NCBI RefSeq assembly: GCF_002265435.1
Contig: NZ_NOKQ01000220.1
Location: 186,001-250,000, forward strand
Direction: 5' to 3'
Source: Tetzosporium hominis
Lineage (GTDB): Bacteria > Bacillota > Bacilli > Bacillales_A > Planococcaceae
Length of the DNA: 64,000 bases
Shown here piece after piece: positions 46,751-57,502 of this stretch. Under the pieces are notes generated by a model. The model saw only the letters and a program-made list of their open reading frames with translations. It was not told the DNA's origin and did not search any database. A program made the position numbers and the translations under genes. How positions within the stretch are numbered: the stretch's first letter is position 1; each line of letters starts with the position of its first letter.

Positions 46751-46869
46751 GATTGTCCAGTTGCAGGCGTTAGAAATACACGCAAAAACCATTCACCCCA
46801 ACCGAGGCAAAGAGCGCCTCAATTGGCGCGCCTGATTTTTACGAGATTTCTGAGCGAACGCCTTCCACT
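46751..46869 (-). repeat. R1 intergenic repeat
   Basis: Reverse-oriented copy: CAGTTGCAGGCGTTAGAAAT, CACCCCAACCGAGGCAAAG, CGCGCCTGATTTTTACG and ATTTCTGAGCGAACGCC. It lies upstream of the small membrane gene. Confidence 0.85.
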
Positions 46870-46933
46870 TTTCTGATTGCACTCCCGTTATCAAAATAGT
46901 ACGATAACTTTAATAGCCAAAGGAGGCCCACCC

Positions 46934-47095
46934 ATGAAACAATTCATCGTCTGGCTTATCGTACTAATTCTTCTCTTCATCACAGCGTTCGTTTATAACG
47001 ATCAAATCGGAGCGATTCCGCTGCTGATTTTGGCTTTCTTTTTATTCGCCGTGTGGTTCTACATTATCAAATCCAAAAAAAGAACGAAGAGATAG
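46934..47095 (+). CDS. Small two-helix membrane protein
   Basis: 53-aa protein starting at ATG 46934 after AAAGGAGGCCCACCC, an excellent ribosome site. Two hydrophobic helices (about 4-20 and 27-45) end in a Lys/Arg-rich tail (KSKKRTKR). A longer frame from 46877 lacks a ribosome site. Similar tiny proteins precede rpoE in some Bacillales. Function unknown. Confidence 0.7.
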   Translation: MKQFIVWLIVLILLFITAFVYNDQIGAIPLLILAFFLFAVWFYIIKSKKRTKR

Positions 47096-47163
47096 TGGAA
47101 ATATTTTTGTAGAATGGGTACAATGAAAGGTATGCAAACGGACATAGAAAGGACGTTGACCGA

Positions 47164-47712
47164 ATGAATTTTCGTGATATGACGAAAGAACAGCTGCAAG
47201 AAGAATCCTTAATCAACTTAGCATTCGCTATTTTAACAGACCGCCGCGAGGCTTTGGAGCTCCAAGATCTATTCCAAGCCATCCAAGACGTATCGGGCTA
47301 TACAGATGAAGAAATGGAAAAAAAGAAATTACAATTCTACACAGACATGAACATCGATGGGCGCTTCTTGGCTACTTCAGAATACCAATGGGGTCTACGC
47401 GAGTGGTACCCAGTAGACACAATTGAAGAAGAGTCTGCACCAACGGTCAAAGTCCGTAAAAAGAAAGCCAAAGTTGTCGACGAAGATGAAGAGATCCTAG
47501 AAGACGAAGATGAGCTTCTTTATGATGAAGATGAAGAGCTTGAAGAATTGATCGAAGATGACGACGACGATGAGGACGAAGATGAAGTGCTTCTTCCTGT
47601 GGACGAAGACCTAATCGAAGACGAAGACGACGAAGAATTTGACCTGGTTGACGCTGAAGTGGAAGACGACGAAGACGAAGAAGATTTAGAGGACGAAGAA
47701 GAAGACCGCTAA
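47164..47712 (+). CDS. rpoE: DNA-directed RNA polymerase delta subunit
   Basis: 182-aa protein. N-terminal folded domain (about 1-90; LINLAFAILTDRREALELQD, HARE-HTH type) binds RNA polymerase; the C-terminal half is almost all Asp and Glu (from about residue 95) and is disordered. Delta raises promoter selectivity and recycling. A Lys-rich patch (VRKKKAKVV) separates the two halves, as in B. subtilis RpoE. Precedes pyrG in the conserved order. Confidence 0.95.
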   Translation: MNFRDMTKEQLQEESLINLAFAILTDRREALELQDLFQAIQDVSGYTDEEMEKKKLQFYTDMNIDGRFLATSEYQWGLREWYPVDTIEEESAPTVKVRKKKAKVVDEDEEILEDEDELLYDEDEELEELIEDDDDDEDEDEVLLPVDEDLIEDEDDEEFDLVDAEVEDDEDEEDLEDEEEDR

Positions 47713-47720
47713 TTTCATTC

Positions 47721-49491
<1,771 letters not shown>

Positions 49492-49496
49492 TACAA

Positions 49497-49531
49497 AAAA
49501 GGTCGGCGAGTTCACTACTCGTCGACCTTTT
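49497..49531. terminator. Bidirectional intrinsic terminator
   Basis: AAAAGGTCGGCGAG / CTCGTCGACCTTTT between convergent pyrG and ywjG. Confidence 0.92.
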
Positions 49532-49533
49532 CT

Positions 49534-50052
49534 TTATTCTTCGTCCTCGTCCGTCATCTCACGAACGGCCATAAGGATGGCTTCATATACAAAGAGAGCA
49601 GCGAGAGCGTAAGGTAAGACGATCCGTTCGCCCGTATCTGTTGGAAGCAGCCCTTTATTGAAACCTAGCGCCACATACGTATACGCAAGCTCTGCAAGTG
49701 CATTGTCTTCCGTGTGTTTCTCTGGTGCTACAGCACTGAACGGGATGAAGGCGTCGCTTAGTTCTTTCGCAAGTTGGAGAGCCTCTTCATTAGCAGCAGA
49801 TGGAGTGAGAATCAACACGCGGTCTGCAGAAGTTACCTCCGTTTCTTTCGTCCAGCGAGCCAGTCGTGGGAACAGTCCGGATGCTTCTGCGTTCGCATAA
49901 ACGGCTTCCATTTCGCCAAAAGCAGCAAAATAGATCTTACCTTCGCCTACAGCAGCTTGAGCGACTAAACGTGCCGTTTCTTCAATGGCCTCTTCTTGAG
50001 AAGTCGCAATTCGTTGCAAGAGACCCACTAATTGAGTCGTTAACATTTTCAT
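49534..50052 (-). CDS. ywjG: YwjG family protein (DUF2529)
   Basis: 172-aa soluble protein of DUF2529, an SIS-like fold (blocks GEGKIYFAAFGEMEAV, TSADRVLILTPSAANEEALQ and IPFSAVAPE). The ATG at 50052 is used, since GAGGTG lies nine bases before it and it gives the family start near MLTTQL; an upstream in-frame ATG at 50103 lacks a site. Conserved between pyrG and spo0F. SIS folds bind phosphosugars, but no ligand is known. Confidence 0.82.
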   Translation of the reverse strand: MKMLTTQLVGLLQRIATSQEEAIEETARLVAQAAVGEGKIYFAAFGEMEAVYANAEASGLFPRLARWTKETEVTSADRVLILTPSAANEEALQLAKELSDAFIPFSAVAPEKHTEDNALAELAYTYVALGFNKGLLPTDTGERIVLPYALAALFVYEAILMAVREMTDEDEE

Positions 50053-50106
50053 ATGGTCGTTCACCTCAAGACACAGTATACAAACAGTCGTTTGGTCACG
50101 CAACTT

Positions 50107-50113
50107 TGTCGAA
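50107..50113 (+). promoter_or_regulatory. Possible Spo0A box upstream of spo0F
   Basis: TGTCGAA within CTTTGTCGAAATG, exact match to the Spo0A consensus, about 95 bp before spo0F. In B. subtilis spo0F is a Spo0A target. No clear SigH promoter was found. Confidence 0.4.
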
Positions 50114-50201
50114 ATGTTTTATAGGAAAAAGATTGAAATAAACTACCAAGAGATGGATAATGAGGAAATGAGAGATTCGAATATTTCGGGAACAAGAGGA
50201 G

Positions 50202-50573
50202 ATGGGACGGGTGACGCATTTACTGATCGTCGATGATCAAATGGGGATTCGCATGTTGTTGCAGGAAGTTTTCGAGCAATCAGGATATACGGTTTCTATT
50301 GCTGCAAATGGGGAAGAGGCGCTCGAGATGTTTCGTGCGCAGAAGGTAGATGGGGTCCTATTGGACATGAAGATTCCTGGCATGAATGGCATCGAGATTT
50401 TGAAACATATGAAACGCGAGCAACCCGAGGTTCCCATCATGATGATGACAGCTTATGGCGAACTCAATCTGATTGAGGAGGCAAAGGGACTTGGGGCGTC
50501 TCTTTATTTCACAAAGCCATTCGATATTTTTGAGGTCCGTAGTGCGGTCATCGAACAGCTTCAAGCATCTTAA
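50202..50573 (+). CDS. spo0F: Sporulation phosphorelay response regulator Spo0F
   Basis: 123-aa single receiver domain with no output domain. Acidic pair D11/D12 (LIVDDQMGIR), phosphoacceptor Asp55 (GVLLDMKIPGMNGIEILKHM), MMTAYGEL with the conserved Thr, and Lys in YFTKPFDIFE. These match B. subtilis Spo0F closely. It passes phosphate from sensor kinases to Spo0B in the sporulation phosphorelay. All catalytic residues are intact. Position between ywjG and fbaA is conserved. Confidence 0.93.
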   Translation: MGRVTHLLIVDDQMGIRMLLQEVFEQSGYTVSIAANGEEALEMFRAQKVDGVLLDMKIPGMNGIEILKHMKREQPEVPIMMMTAYGELNLIEEAKGLGASLYFTKPFDIFEVRSAVIEQLQAS

Positions 50574-50584
50574 GATTTGAGAGA

Positions 50585-50616
50585 AAGGGCGGGTGTGGAA
50601 AACCCCGTCCTTTTTT
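50585..50616 (+). terminator. Intrinsic terminator after spo0F
   Basis: AAGGGCGGG / CCCGTCCTT (one G-T pair) followed by TTTTTT, overlapping. Confidence 0.8.
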
Positions 50617-50684
50617 GGTACACTGAAGGATAGATAGCAGGTCACCCTAAATTACAGCTATCACCATTTAGAGGAGGTCCATTC

Positions 50685-51542
50685 ATGGCATTAGAATCAA
50701 TGAAAGATATGCTTGAAAAAGGCAAACGTGAGGGCTATGCAGTTGGGCAATTTAACATTAACAACCTTGAATATACACAAGCAATCCTGCAAGCTGCTGA
50801 AGAAGAAAAATCACCAGTCATCCTAGGTGTATCTGAAGGTGCAGCACGCTATATGGGCGGCTTTAACACTGTGGTACATATGGTGAAAGGATTAATGATG
50901 GACTTCGGTACAACAGTACCAGTCGCAATTCACCTAGACCATGGATCAAGCTTTGACAAATGTAAAGAAGCGATTGACGCTGGTTTTACATCAGTTATGA
51001 TCGATGCGTCTCACCATCCATTTGAAGAAAACGTAGAAACAACAAAACAAGTCGTTGACTATGCACATTCTAAAGGTGTTTCAGTTGAAGCGGAGCTTGG
51101 CACAGTTGGCGGTCAAGAAGACGACGTAGTAGCTGACGGCGTCATCTACGCAGACCCTAAAGAGTGTGAAGAGCTTGTGAAGCGCACAAACATTGACTTC
51201 CTAGCACCTGCACTTGGTTCTGTTCACGGTCCGTATAAAGGCGAACCAAACCTTGGCTTCGCAGAGATGGAAGAAATCTCAAAACTTGCGGACCTTCCAC
51301 TAGTACTTCACGGCGGTACAGGGATTCCAACAAAAGATATCAAACGTGCGATTTCATTAGGTACTTCGAAAATCAACGTTAACACTGAAAACCAAATTGC
51401 CGGGACAAAAGCAGTTCGCGACTTCTTAAACAAAGACGCAGAAGAGTATGACCCACGTAAATACTTGACGCCAATGCGCGATGCGATCCGTGAAACGGTG
51501 AAAGCAAAAATGCGTGAATTCGGCAGCTCAGGCCAAGCGTAA
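50685..51542 (+). CDS. fbaA: Class II fructose-bisphosphate aldolase
   Basis: 285-aa zinc-dependent aldolase. Zn/substrate motifs: [12 protein letters not shown] near residue 84 (metal His), [23 protein letters not shown] and [14 protein letters not shown]. It interconverts fructose 1,6-bisphosphate with triose phosphates in glycolysis and gluconeogenesis. AGGAGG precedes the ATG. Followed by a hairpin and tal. Confidence 0.96.
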   Translation: MALESMKDMLEKGKREGYAVGQFNINNLEYTQAILQAAEEEKSPVILGVSEGAARYMGGFNTVVHMVKGLMMDFGTTVPVAIHLDHGSSFDKCKEAIDAGFTSVMIDASHHPFEENVETTKQVVDYAHSKGVSVEAELGTVGGQEDDVVADGVIYADPKECEELVKRTNIDFLAPALGSVHGPYKGEPNLGFAEMEEISKLADLPLVLHGGTGIPTKDIKRAISLGTSKINVNTENQIAGTKAVRDFLNKDAEEYDPRKYLTPMRDAIRETVKAKMREFGSSGQA

Positions 51543-51554
51543 TAAACTATCTAC

Positions 51555-51579
51555 GGGAGAAGCCTTTAGTGCTTCTCCC
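51555..51579 (+). terminator. Weak intrinsic terminator between fbaA and tal
   Basis: GGGAGAAGC / GCTTCTCCC, nine perfect pairs, but only ATTTCA follows, so it may reduce rather than stop transcription into tal. Confidence 0.6.
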
Positions 51580-51605
51580 ATTTCACTAATTGGAGGAACT
51601 TTATC

Positions 51606-52253
51606 ATGAAATTTTTTATCGACACAGCAAACTTTGAAGAAATCAAAGAAACCCACTCTTGGGGCATCATTGACGGCGTTACAACAAACCCGTCTTTAGT
51701 AGCAAAAGAAAACATCTCGTTCCATGATCGCCTGCGTGAAATCACAGCGCTTGTTGACGGTTCAGTTTCTGCAGAAGTTATTTCATTAGATGCAGAAGGC
51801 ATGATCAAAGAAGGTCGCGAACTAGCAGCTATCGCACCAAATATCACTGTAAAACTTCCAATGACTCCGGAAGGCTTAAAAGCATGTTCTGTTTTCCGTG
51901 CAGAAGGCATCAAAACGAACGTGACATTGATCTTCAGTGCGAACCAAGCACTACTAGCAGCTCGTGCAGGTGCTACATATGTATCGCCATTCTTAGGTCG
52001 TCTTGACGATATCGGTCATGACGGAATGGAATTGATTGCGAAGATTGCAGACATTTTCACAATCCATGACATCGATACAGAAATCATCGCAGCGTCAATC
52101 CGTCATCCACAACACATCACGGATGCGGCATTAAACGGTGCGCACATTTCAACAACACCATTTAAAGTGTTGCAACAGCTCTTCAACCACCCACTGACTG
52201 ACAAAGGGATTGAAGCATTCTTGAGCGACTGGAACAATCGCCAAGCGAAGTAG
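51606..52253 (+). CDS. tal: Transaldolase (short TalC/FSA-like type)
   Basis: 215-aa class I aldolase-fold enzyme. Schiff-base Lys83 in [27 protein letters not shown] near residue 23; [12 protein letters not shown] near 136. It is the short type called YwjH in B. subtilis, active as transaldolase in the pentose phosphate pathway. A related fructose-6-phosphate aldolase activity is the alternative. GGAGGAACTTTATC precedes the ATG. Confidence 0.92.
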   Translation: MKFFIDTANFEEIKETHSWGIIDGVTTNPSLVAKENISFHDRLREITALVDGSVSAEVISLDAEGMIKEGRELAAIAPNITVKLPMTPEGLKACSVFRAEGIKTNVTLIFSANQALLAARAGATYVSPFLGRLDDIGHDGMELIAKIADIFTIHDIDTEIIAASIRHPQHITDAALNGAHISTTPFKVLQQLFNHPLTDKGIEAFLSDWNNRQAK

Positions 52254-52261
52254 GTGCCCCT

Positions 52262-53551
52262 ATGGATGTATATAAAATCAAAGGCGGCAATCGGTTAAAA
52301 GGGACCATCAAAGTCAGTGGTGCAAAGAACAGCGCGGTAGCACTTATCCCCGCAACCCTTTTAGCAGATTCACCTGTTACTATCGAAGGTCTCCCGGAAA
52401 TTGCAGACGTGTATATCTTAAAAGAAATTTTGGAAGAAGTCGGAGCTAAAGTGACATTTGAAAATGGCACGATGACAGTTGATCCGACACACGTCGAAGA
52501 CATGGCATTACCAAACGGTAACATTAAAAAACTACGTGCTTCGTACTACTTGATGGGCGCTATGCTCGGAAAGTTTGGTCACGCGGCTATCGGTCTCCCA
52601 GGAGGCTGTCATTTAGGTCCCCGTCCAATCGATCAGCATATCAAAGGCTTCGAAGCTTTAGGTGCTAAAGTATCGAATGAACACGGAGCCATCTATTTGC
52701 GCGCTGAACAGCTCGAAGGAACGAAAGTTTACTTAGACGTCGTCAGCGTTGGTGCAACAATCAATATCATGCTAGCAGCCGTACGTGCCAAAGGCCGTAC
52801 GATTATTGAGAATGCAGCAAAAGAACCAGAAATCATTGATGTGGCTACACTCCTTTCGAACATGGGAGCTAACATCAAAGGTGCTGGTACCAATATTATT
52901 CGTATTGAAGGTGTCGATGCTTTGCACGGGACCAACCATACGATCATCCCCGACCGCATTGAAGCCGGTACATTCATGATCATGGCTGCTTTAATCGGAG
53001 ACGGTGTTCAAATCGATAATGTTATCCCACTTCACTTAGAAGCGCTTATTGCGAAGCTTCAAGAAATGGGCGTTGTCATAGAAGAACGTGAAGATTCACT
53101 GTTCATTCCACGTGTTGAGCATCTGAAAAGTGTCGATGTGAAGACCCTCGTGTATCCAGGATTCGCAACGGATCTTCAACAGCCGTTCACGGTCCTTATG
53201 ACGCAAGCTGATGGTACATCGGTCATTACGGACACGATCTATTCGGCTCGCTTCAAACAGATCGACGAGCTTCGTCGTATGAATGGGGACGGTCGCGTAG
53301 AAGGTAGCACAGCTATCATCAAAGGGCCGACTCCACTAGAAGCAGCCAGTGTGCGTGCTAGTGACTTGCGTGCAGGGGCAGCATTAGTACTTGCGGGACT
53401 GATTGCAGACGGTGAAACTGAAATTCATGATATTTACCATATCGAACGTGGCTATGGAAAGTTGATCAAAAAACTCACAGCCCTGGGCGCGGATATTCGA
53501 CGTGTGACTCTAGAACCTGTCGAAATTTCCAATGCAGACAACGCTCTGTAA
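52262..53551 (+). CDS. murA: UDP-N-acetylglucosamine 1-carboxyvinyltransferase
   Basis: 429-aa enolpyruvyl transferase. Catalytic Cys116 in [16 protein letters not shown], the fosfomycin target; Lys22 in [11 protein letters not shown]. It adds enolpyruvate to UDP-GlcNAc, the first committed step of peptidoglycan synthesis. Its place after tal identifies it as the second Bacillus paralogue (murAB/murZ). Cysteine is retained, so fosfomycin sensitivity at this site is expected. It starts 8 bp after tal. Confidence 0.95.
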   Translation: MDVYKIKGGNRLKGTIKVSGAKNSAVALIPATLLADSPVTIEGLPEIADVYILKEILEEVGAKVTFENGTMTVDPTHVEDMALPNGNIKKLRASYYLMGAMLGKFGHAAIGLPGGCHLGPRPIDQHIKGFEALGAKVSNEHGAIYLRAEQLEGTKVYLDVVSVGATINIMLAAVRAKGRTIIENAAKEPEIIDVATLLSNMGANIKGAGTNIIRIEGVDALHGTNHTIIPDRIEAGTFMIMAALIGDGVQIDNVIPLHLEALIAKLQEMGVVIEEREDSLFIPRVEHLKSVDVKTLVYPGFATDLQQPFTVLMTQADGTSVITDTIYSARFKQIDELRRMNGDGRVEGSTAIIKGPTPLEAASVRASDLRAGAALVLAGLIADGETEIHDIYHIERGYGKLIKKLTALGADIRRVTLEPVEISNADNAL

Positions 53552-53598
53552 TGGTACAATAAGACAGGTTTAGAAATCGCGTGGCAGGAGGAGAAACG

Positions 53599-54561
53599 AT
53601 GGAACGAAGTTTATCAATGGAATTAGTACGTGTAACAGAGGCGGCAGCAATTGCATCTGCACGCTGGATGGGACGCGGCTTGAAAATCGAGGCAGACGAT
53701 GCCGCAACGACGGCAATGCGCTCCGTGTTCGATACAATTCCTATGGAAGGTGTCGTCGTTATCGGTGAAGGTGAGATGGACGAAGCACCGATGCTGTATA
53801 TCGGTGAAAAATTGGGCCTCGGTATCGGGGGACCACAAGTAGATGTGGCCGTTGATCCACTAGAAGGAACGAACATCGTCGCTTCAGGTGGTTGGAACGC
53901 GTTAGCGGTTCTTGCAATCGCAGACCGTGGCAACTTACTTCATGCACCGGACATGTACATGGACAAACTAGCAGTAGGTCCAGAAGCTGTCGGAATGGTC
54001 GATATTGATGCACCCGTCATCGATAACCTTAAGGCCGTTGCTCGTGCCAAAAACAAAGATATTCAAGACGTAGTGGCAACAATCTTGAATCGCCCTCGTC
54101 ACCAACAGATCATTGACGAGATCCGTGCTTCAGGTGCTCGCATCAAGTTAATCAACGACGGAGACGTAGCTGGTGCCATCAATACGGCATTTGACGAAAC
54201 CGGTGTCGATATCCTCTTCGGAATGGGCGGCGCACCAGAAGGTGTTATCGCTGCTGTCGGTCTGAAGTGTCTTGGCGGAGAAATCCAAGGACGCTTAGTG
54301 CCACACGAAGAAGGCGAGCTTGAGCGCTGCATCAAAATGGGCCTCGATGTCAATAAAGTCTTGCGTATGGAAGACCTTGTTCGTGGAGATGACGCTATCT
54401 TCACAGCAACAGGTGTTACAGACGGAGAATTGATGCGCGGCGTCCAGTTCAAAGCAGGTTATGCAGAGACGCATTCAATTGTTATGCGTGCAAAATCAGG
54501 GACGGTACGCTTCATTGAAGGCCGTCACAGCTTGAAGAAAAAGCCGAATCTTGTATTATAA
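53599..54561 (+). CDS. glpX: Class II fructose-1,6-bisphosphatase
   Basis: 320-aa GlpX-type phosphatase. Metal/substrate blocks: [18 protein letters not shown] near residue 56, [12 protein letters not shown] near 85 and [19 protein letters not shown] near 186. It hydrolyses fructose 1,6-bisphosphate in gluconeogenesis, opposing glycolysis; it lies three genes after fbaA. ATG at 53599 chosen over an upstream GTG because GCAGGAGGAGAAACG precedes it and the length matches the family. Confidence 0.94.
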   Translation: MERSLSMELVRVTEAAAIASARWMGRGLKIEADDAATTAMRSVFDTIPMEGVVVIGEGEMDEAPMLYIGEKLGLGIGGPQVDVAVDPLEGTNIVASGGWNALAVLAIADRGNLLHAPDMYMDKLAVGPEAVGMVDIDAPVIDNLKAVARAKNKDIQDVVATILNRPRHQQIIDEIRASGARIKLINDGDVAGAINTAFDETGVDILFGMGGAPEGVIAAVGLKCLGGEIQGRLVPHEEGELERCIKMGLDVNKVLRMEDLVRGDDAIFTATGVTDGELMRGVQFKAGYAETHSIVMRAKSGTVRFIEGRHSLKKKPNLVL

Positions 54562-54582
54562 TTTGTAGACTTCTTACATGAA

Positions 54583-54604
54583 AAACGGGCTTAGCCCGTT
54601 TTTC
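54583..54604 (+). terminator. Intrinsic terminator after glpX
   Basis: AAAACGGGC / GCCCGTTTTT with a tight 2-3 nt loop. Confidence 0.88.
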
Positions 54605-54620
54605 GCTAAGAAGGTTCAGA

Positions 54621-54690
54621 CTCCTAGTAGACACACTACCAAGACCTCTTCTCAACCTACCAACTTCCAAAACAAACGCAATCCCAATAC
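54621..54690 (+). promoter_or_regulatory. C-rich, G-poor leader: candidate rut site of rho
   Basis: 70 bases with 27 C and 4 G by hand count, unpaired in appearance, rich in YC dinucleotides, and placed immediately upstream of rho. This composition is what Rho binds in RNA. Rho limits its own expression in E. coli and B. subtilis, so this is the natural place for autoregulation. A possible promoter, TTGAAG - 19 bp - TATAAT, lies at 54532-54562, upstream of the glpX terminator. Confidence 0.55.
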
Positions 54691-54718
54691 TAAAAATAAA
54701 TAAGAGTGTGGTGCCCAA

Positions 54719-56002
54719 ATGACCCAGCATACAATGAACGAACTGGAAAATATGACATTAAAAGAACTCTATGAGCTCGCTAAAAAATACAAAATTTCTT
54801 CGTACAGCAAACTGACGAAAAAAGAACTCATCATCTCTATCTTGAAATCCCGTGCGGAACAAGAAGGTTTCTTCTTCATGGAAGGTGTTCTGGAAATCAT
54901 CTCGTCTGAAGGCTTCGGTTTCTTACGTCCGATCAACTATTCGCCGAGCTCAGAAGATATCTACATTTCGGCGTCTCAAATCCGTCGGTTCGACCTTCGT
55001 AACGGAGACAAAGTAACAGGGAAAGTTCGTCCTCCTAAAGAAAGCGAACGCTACTACGGTCTCCTCCACGTAGAACTAGTGAACGGAGAAGATCCAGAGA
55101 CAGCTAAAGAACGTGTCCACTTCCCAGCGTTGACACCACTATATCCGGATCGTCAGTTAAAGCTGGAGACGACACCTGAGCGTTTATCGACACGCATCAT
55201 GGACCTTGTCGCACCAGTCGGTTTCGGTCAGCGTGGTTTAATCGTGGCTCCTCCAAAAGCCGGGAAGACGATGCTTTTAAAAGAAGTGGCAAATGCGATC
55301 ACAACGAATCACCCTGACGCAGAGCTAATTGTTCTATTGATCGACGAGCGTCCAGAGGAAGTAACGGACATCGAGCGCTCTGTAAAAGCAGATGTGGTCA
55401 GCTCGACGTTCGATGAAGTCCCTGAAAACCACGTGAAAGTGACGGAGCTTGTTCTGGAACGTGCGATGCGTCTAGTTGAACACAAGCGCGACGTGATTAT
55501 CTTAATGGACTCGATCTCACGTCTTGCACGTGCTTACAACTTGGTTATTCCACCAAGCGGCCGTACGTTATCTGGTGGTATCGACCCAGCAGCGTTCCAC
55601 CGTCCAAAGCGTTTCTTCGGAGCTGCTCGGAACATCGAAGAAGGCGGTAGCTTGACGATTCTAGCTACTGCTTTAGTCGAAACGGGTTCTCGTATGGATG
55701 AAGTCATCTATGAGGAATTCAAAGGAACAGGAAACTTAGAGCTTCACTTGGATCGTCAGCTGGCAGAGCGTCGTATCTTCCCAGCACTCGATATCCGCCG
55801 TTCAGGGACTCGAAAAGAAGAGCTTCTTATTCCGAAAGAGCAACTCGACAAGTTATGGGCGATTCGCAAGACATTCTCGGATTCTCCAGACTTCACAGAG
55901 CGTTTCATGCGCAAGCTGAAACAGACGAAAGACAACGATGCATTCTTCCAGCAATTAGCGGAAGAAATGAAGGCACACAAGTCCAAAAAAGCATCGTTGT
56001 AA
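54719..56002 (+). CDS. rho: Transcription termination factor Rho
   Basis: 427-aa hexameric RNA helicase. N-terminal helix bundle ([15 protein letters not shown]), cold-shock-like RNA-binding domain ([19 protein letters not shown]), ATPase domain with Walker [14 protein letters not shown] near residue 178 and Walker [18 protein letters not shown]-loop and R-loop ([10 protein letters not shown]). It is of the short Bacillus type without a large N-terminal insertion. It binds C-rich nascent RNA and releases RNA polymerase. The ATG at 54719 follows GAGTGTGG; the MNELENM Met six codons later is possible. Confidence 0.95.
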   Translation: MTQHTMNELENMTLKELYELAKKYKISSYSKLTKKELIISILKSRAEQEGFFFMEGVLEIISSEGFGFLRPINYSPSSEDIYISASQIRRFDLRNGDKVTGKVRPPKESERYYGLLHVELVNGEDPETAKERVHFPALTPLYPDRQLKLETTPERLSTRIMDLVAPVGFGQRGLIVAPPKAGKTMLLKEVANAITTNHPDAELIVLLIDERPEEVTDIERSVKADVVSSTFDEVPENHVKVTELVLERAMRLVEHKRDVIILMDSISRLARAYNLVIPPSGRTLSGGIDPAAFHRPKRFFGAARNIEEGGSLTILATALVETGSRMDEVIYEEFKGTGNLELHLDRQLAERRIFPALDIRRSGTRKEELLIPKEQLDKLWAIRKTFSDSPDFTERFMRKLKQTKDNDAFFQQLAEEMKAHKSKKASL

Positions 56003-56177
56003 GCTGATTTTTTTCAAACGAACTACTTGAATTTAGGTCCAATACATGGTATTCTATACGTTGTAAGTTTTACTATTTCTGTTACATATGTGGCTGACAC
56101 AACCGGGCCATGTAAGGTATCAGTTTTTCATAACCAACTCTGTTCCAGATGGTTCAGGGCGAGAGGAGAGAAATTAG

Positions 56178-56393
56178 ATGAAATCAGGAATTCATCCAGA
56201 CTACAAAGAAGCAACAGTAACTTGTTCATGTGGAAACTCATTCAAAACGGGTTCTGTAAAAGAAAACATCAACGTCGAGTTCTGCAGCGAGTGTCACCCA
56301 TTCTACACAGGACGTCAGAAATTCGCAGCAGCGGATGGTCGTGTTGATCGCTTCAACAAAAAATACGGTCTTAAAGAAGAGCAACAAAACTAA
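56178..56393 (+). CDS. rpmE: 50S ribosomal protein L31 (zinc-binding form)
   Basis: 71-aa protein. The zinc Cys set is present: CSCG near residue 14 and [10 protein letters not shown] near 35, so this is the Zn-type L31, not the Zn-free RpmE2. Ends [35 protein letters not shown] precedes the ATG. Same position (rho-rpmE-tdk) as in B. subtilis. Confidence 0.95.
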   Translation: MKSGIHPDYKEATVTCSCGNSFKTGSVKENINVEFCSECHPFYTGRQKFAAADGRVDRFNKKYGLKEEQQN

Positions 56394-56403
56394 GAACCTA
56401 AAT

Positions 56404-56438
56404 ACCTGTGGGGCACTTGCCTTACAGGTGTTTTTTTT
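56404..56438 (+). terminator. Intrinsic terminator after rpmE
   Basis: ACCTGT / ACAGGT with inner GGC/GCC pairing and eight T. Confidence 0.88.
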
Positions 56439-56442
56439 AGAC

Positions 56443-56575
56443 CTTAGATGCGGAGAACGCCGCTCTAGAAATCTTGTAAAAATCAGGCGTGACCATAGAG
56501 GCTCTTTTCGCCTCTATGGTTGCGACTGATTTTTGCGGGGATTTCTGGCGTTCGTAGCTCGATTCCACCTAGATG
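56443..56575 (+). repeat. R1 intergenic repeat (best reference copy)
   Basis: Full forward copy: TTAGATGCGGAGAACGCCGC, TCTAGAAATCTTG, central AATCAGGCGTGACCATAGAGGC paired with GCCTCTATGGTTGCGACTGATT (shown in short pieces), GGGGATTTCTGGCGTTCG and AGCTCGATT, ending CTAGATG. The whole element folds back on itself over about 120 nt, with outer arms AACGCC...AGAAAT and ATTTCT...GGCGTT. Confidence 0.9.
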
Positions 56576-56638
56576 CAAAACACACTCACCTAAAACTCAC
56601 TAATTCGATATATGACACTATGTAAAAGGGGTAACTAC

Positions 56639-57211
56639 ATGGCACAGCTATTTTTCAAACACGGTGCAATGAACAGCGGGAAGTCTATAGAAATCCTTAA
56701 AGTTGCACACAACTATGAAGAACAAAACAAACCGGTCATCATCTTCACACCAGCTATCGACACACGTGACGAAGTTGGAACGGTCGCAAGCCGTATTGGA
56801 CTCAAACGCCAAGCGATTCCGGTGTATGACGATACCAATCTGTTCGATTATGTCAAAAATCAAAACGAGCGGATCTACTGTGTGTTGATCGACGAAGTGC
56901 AGTTCATCAGCAAAGAACACGTGCTTCAATTGACGCAAATCGTCGATGAGCTTAACATTCCGGTCATGGGCTTTGGGCTGAAGAATGACTTCATGAACGA
57001 GCTGTTTGAAGGAAGCCGCTACATGTTGACCTACGCCGATAAAATAGAAGAAATGAAGACTATCTGCTGGTTCTGTCACCGCAAAGCGACGATGAACCTT
57101 CGTGTAGATGAAAATAAGAAACCCGTTCGCACGGGTGCTCAAATTGTCATCGGTGGCAACGACAGCTACTACCCAGTCTGCCGCAAATGTCACGCTAATC
57201 CGCCACTTTAG
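56639..57211 (+). CDS. tdk: Thymidine kinase
   Basis: 190-aa type II thymidine kinase. P-loop [10 protein letters not shown] near residue 9; DEVQF Walker B near 84; zinc-binding Cys in CWFCHRKA and CRKCHANPP. It phosphorylates thymidine in the salvage route. ATG at 56639 used: it follows GGGGTAACTAC and starts directly with the family sequence [10 protein letters not shown]1 repeats flank it on both sides. Confidence 0.95.
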   Translation: MAQLFFKHGAMNSGKSIEILKVAHNYEEQNKPVIIFTPAIDTRDEVGTVASRIGLKRQAIPVYDDTNLFDYVKNQNERIYCVLIDEVQFISKEHVLQLTQIVDELNIPVMGFGLKNDFMNELFEGSRYMLTYADKIEEMKTICWFCHRKATMNLRVDENKKPVRTGAQIVIGGNDSYYPVCRKCHANPPL

Positions 57212-57213
57212 TT

Positions 57214-57334
57214 TTAGATGTGGAGAACGCCGCTCAAGAAATTTCATAAAAATCAGGCGCCCCAATTGAGGCGCTCTTTGCCTCGGTTGGGGTGAATGAT
57301 TTTTGTGGGGATTTCTGGCGTTCGCAACTCGATT
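57214..57334 (+). repeat. R1 intergenic repeat
   Basis: Forward copy starting 2 bp after the tdk stop: TTTTAGATGTGGAGAACGCC, GCGCCCCAATTGAGGCGC, TTTGCCTCGGTTGGGGTG and GGATTTCTGGCGTTCGCAAC. It forms a tandem with the next copy. Confidence 0.88.
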
Positions 57335-57337
57335 ACT

Positions 57338-57457
57338 CTAGATGTGAAGCCGACTGTTTAGAAATTCCGCTAAATGTCAGCGTGACCGGGGAGGCGCCCT
57401 TTGCCTCATCGGTTGCGATGTCATTTGGTGTGTATTTCTAGGAGGCGCAACTCGATT
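57338..57457 (+). repeat. R1 intergenic repeat, subfamily b
   Basis: Forward copy in tandem with the previous one, but of the distinct subfamily seen at 1-107: CCGACTGTTTAGAAATTCCG, GTCAGCGTGACCGGGGAGGC, TCATCGGTTGCGATGTCATT. It ends about 45 bp before the prfA start. Confidence 0.88.
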
Positions 57458-57502
57458 ACTTTTATAACTATTACTATAAAATCACACCCAGGAGGTGCCC
57501 CT

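Noticed and set aside
46210-46752. Open frames on both strands (up to 174 codons) across the first E composite
   Set aside because: They lack ribosome sites, overlap the end of icmF, and lie in DNA whose conservation is in base-paired blocks rather than codons; compositions are unlike proteins (many Cys, Arg and Pro).
57214-57457. Tandem R1 copies as a CRISPR array
   Set aside because: Repeats are about 120 bp and palindromic throughout, only two in tandem, with no regular spacers and no cas genes.
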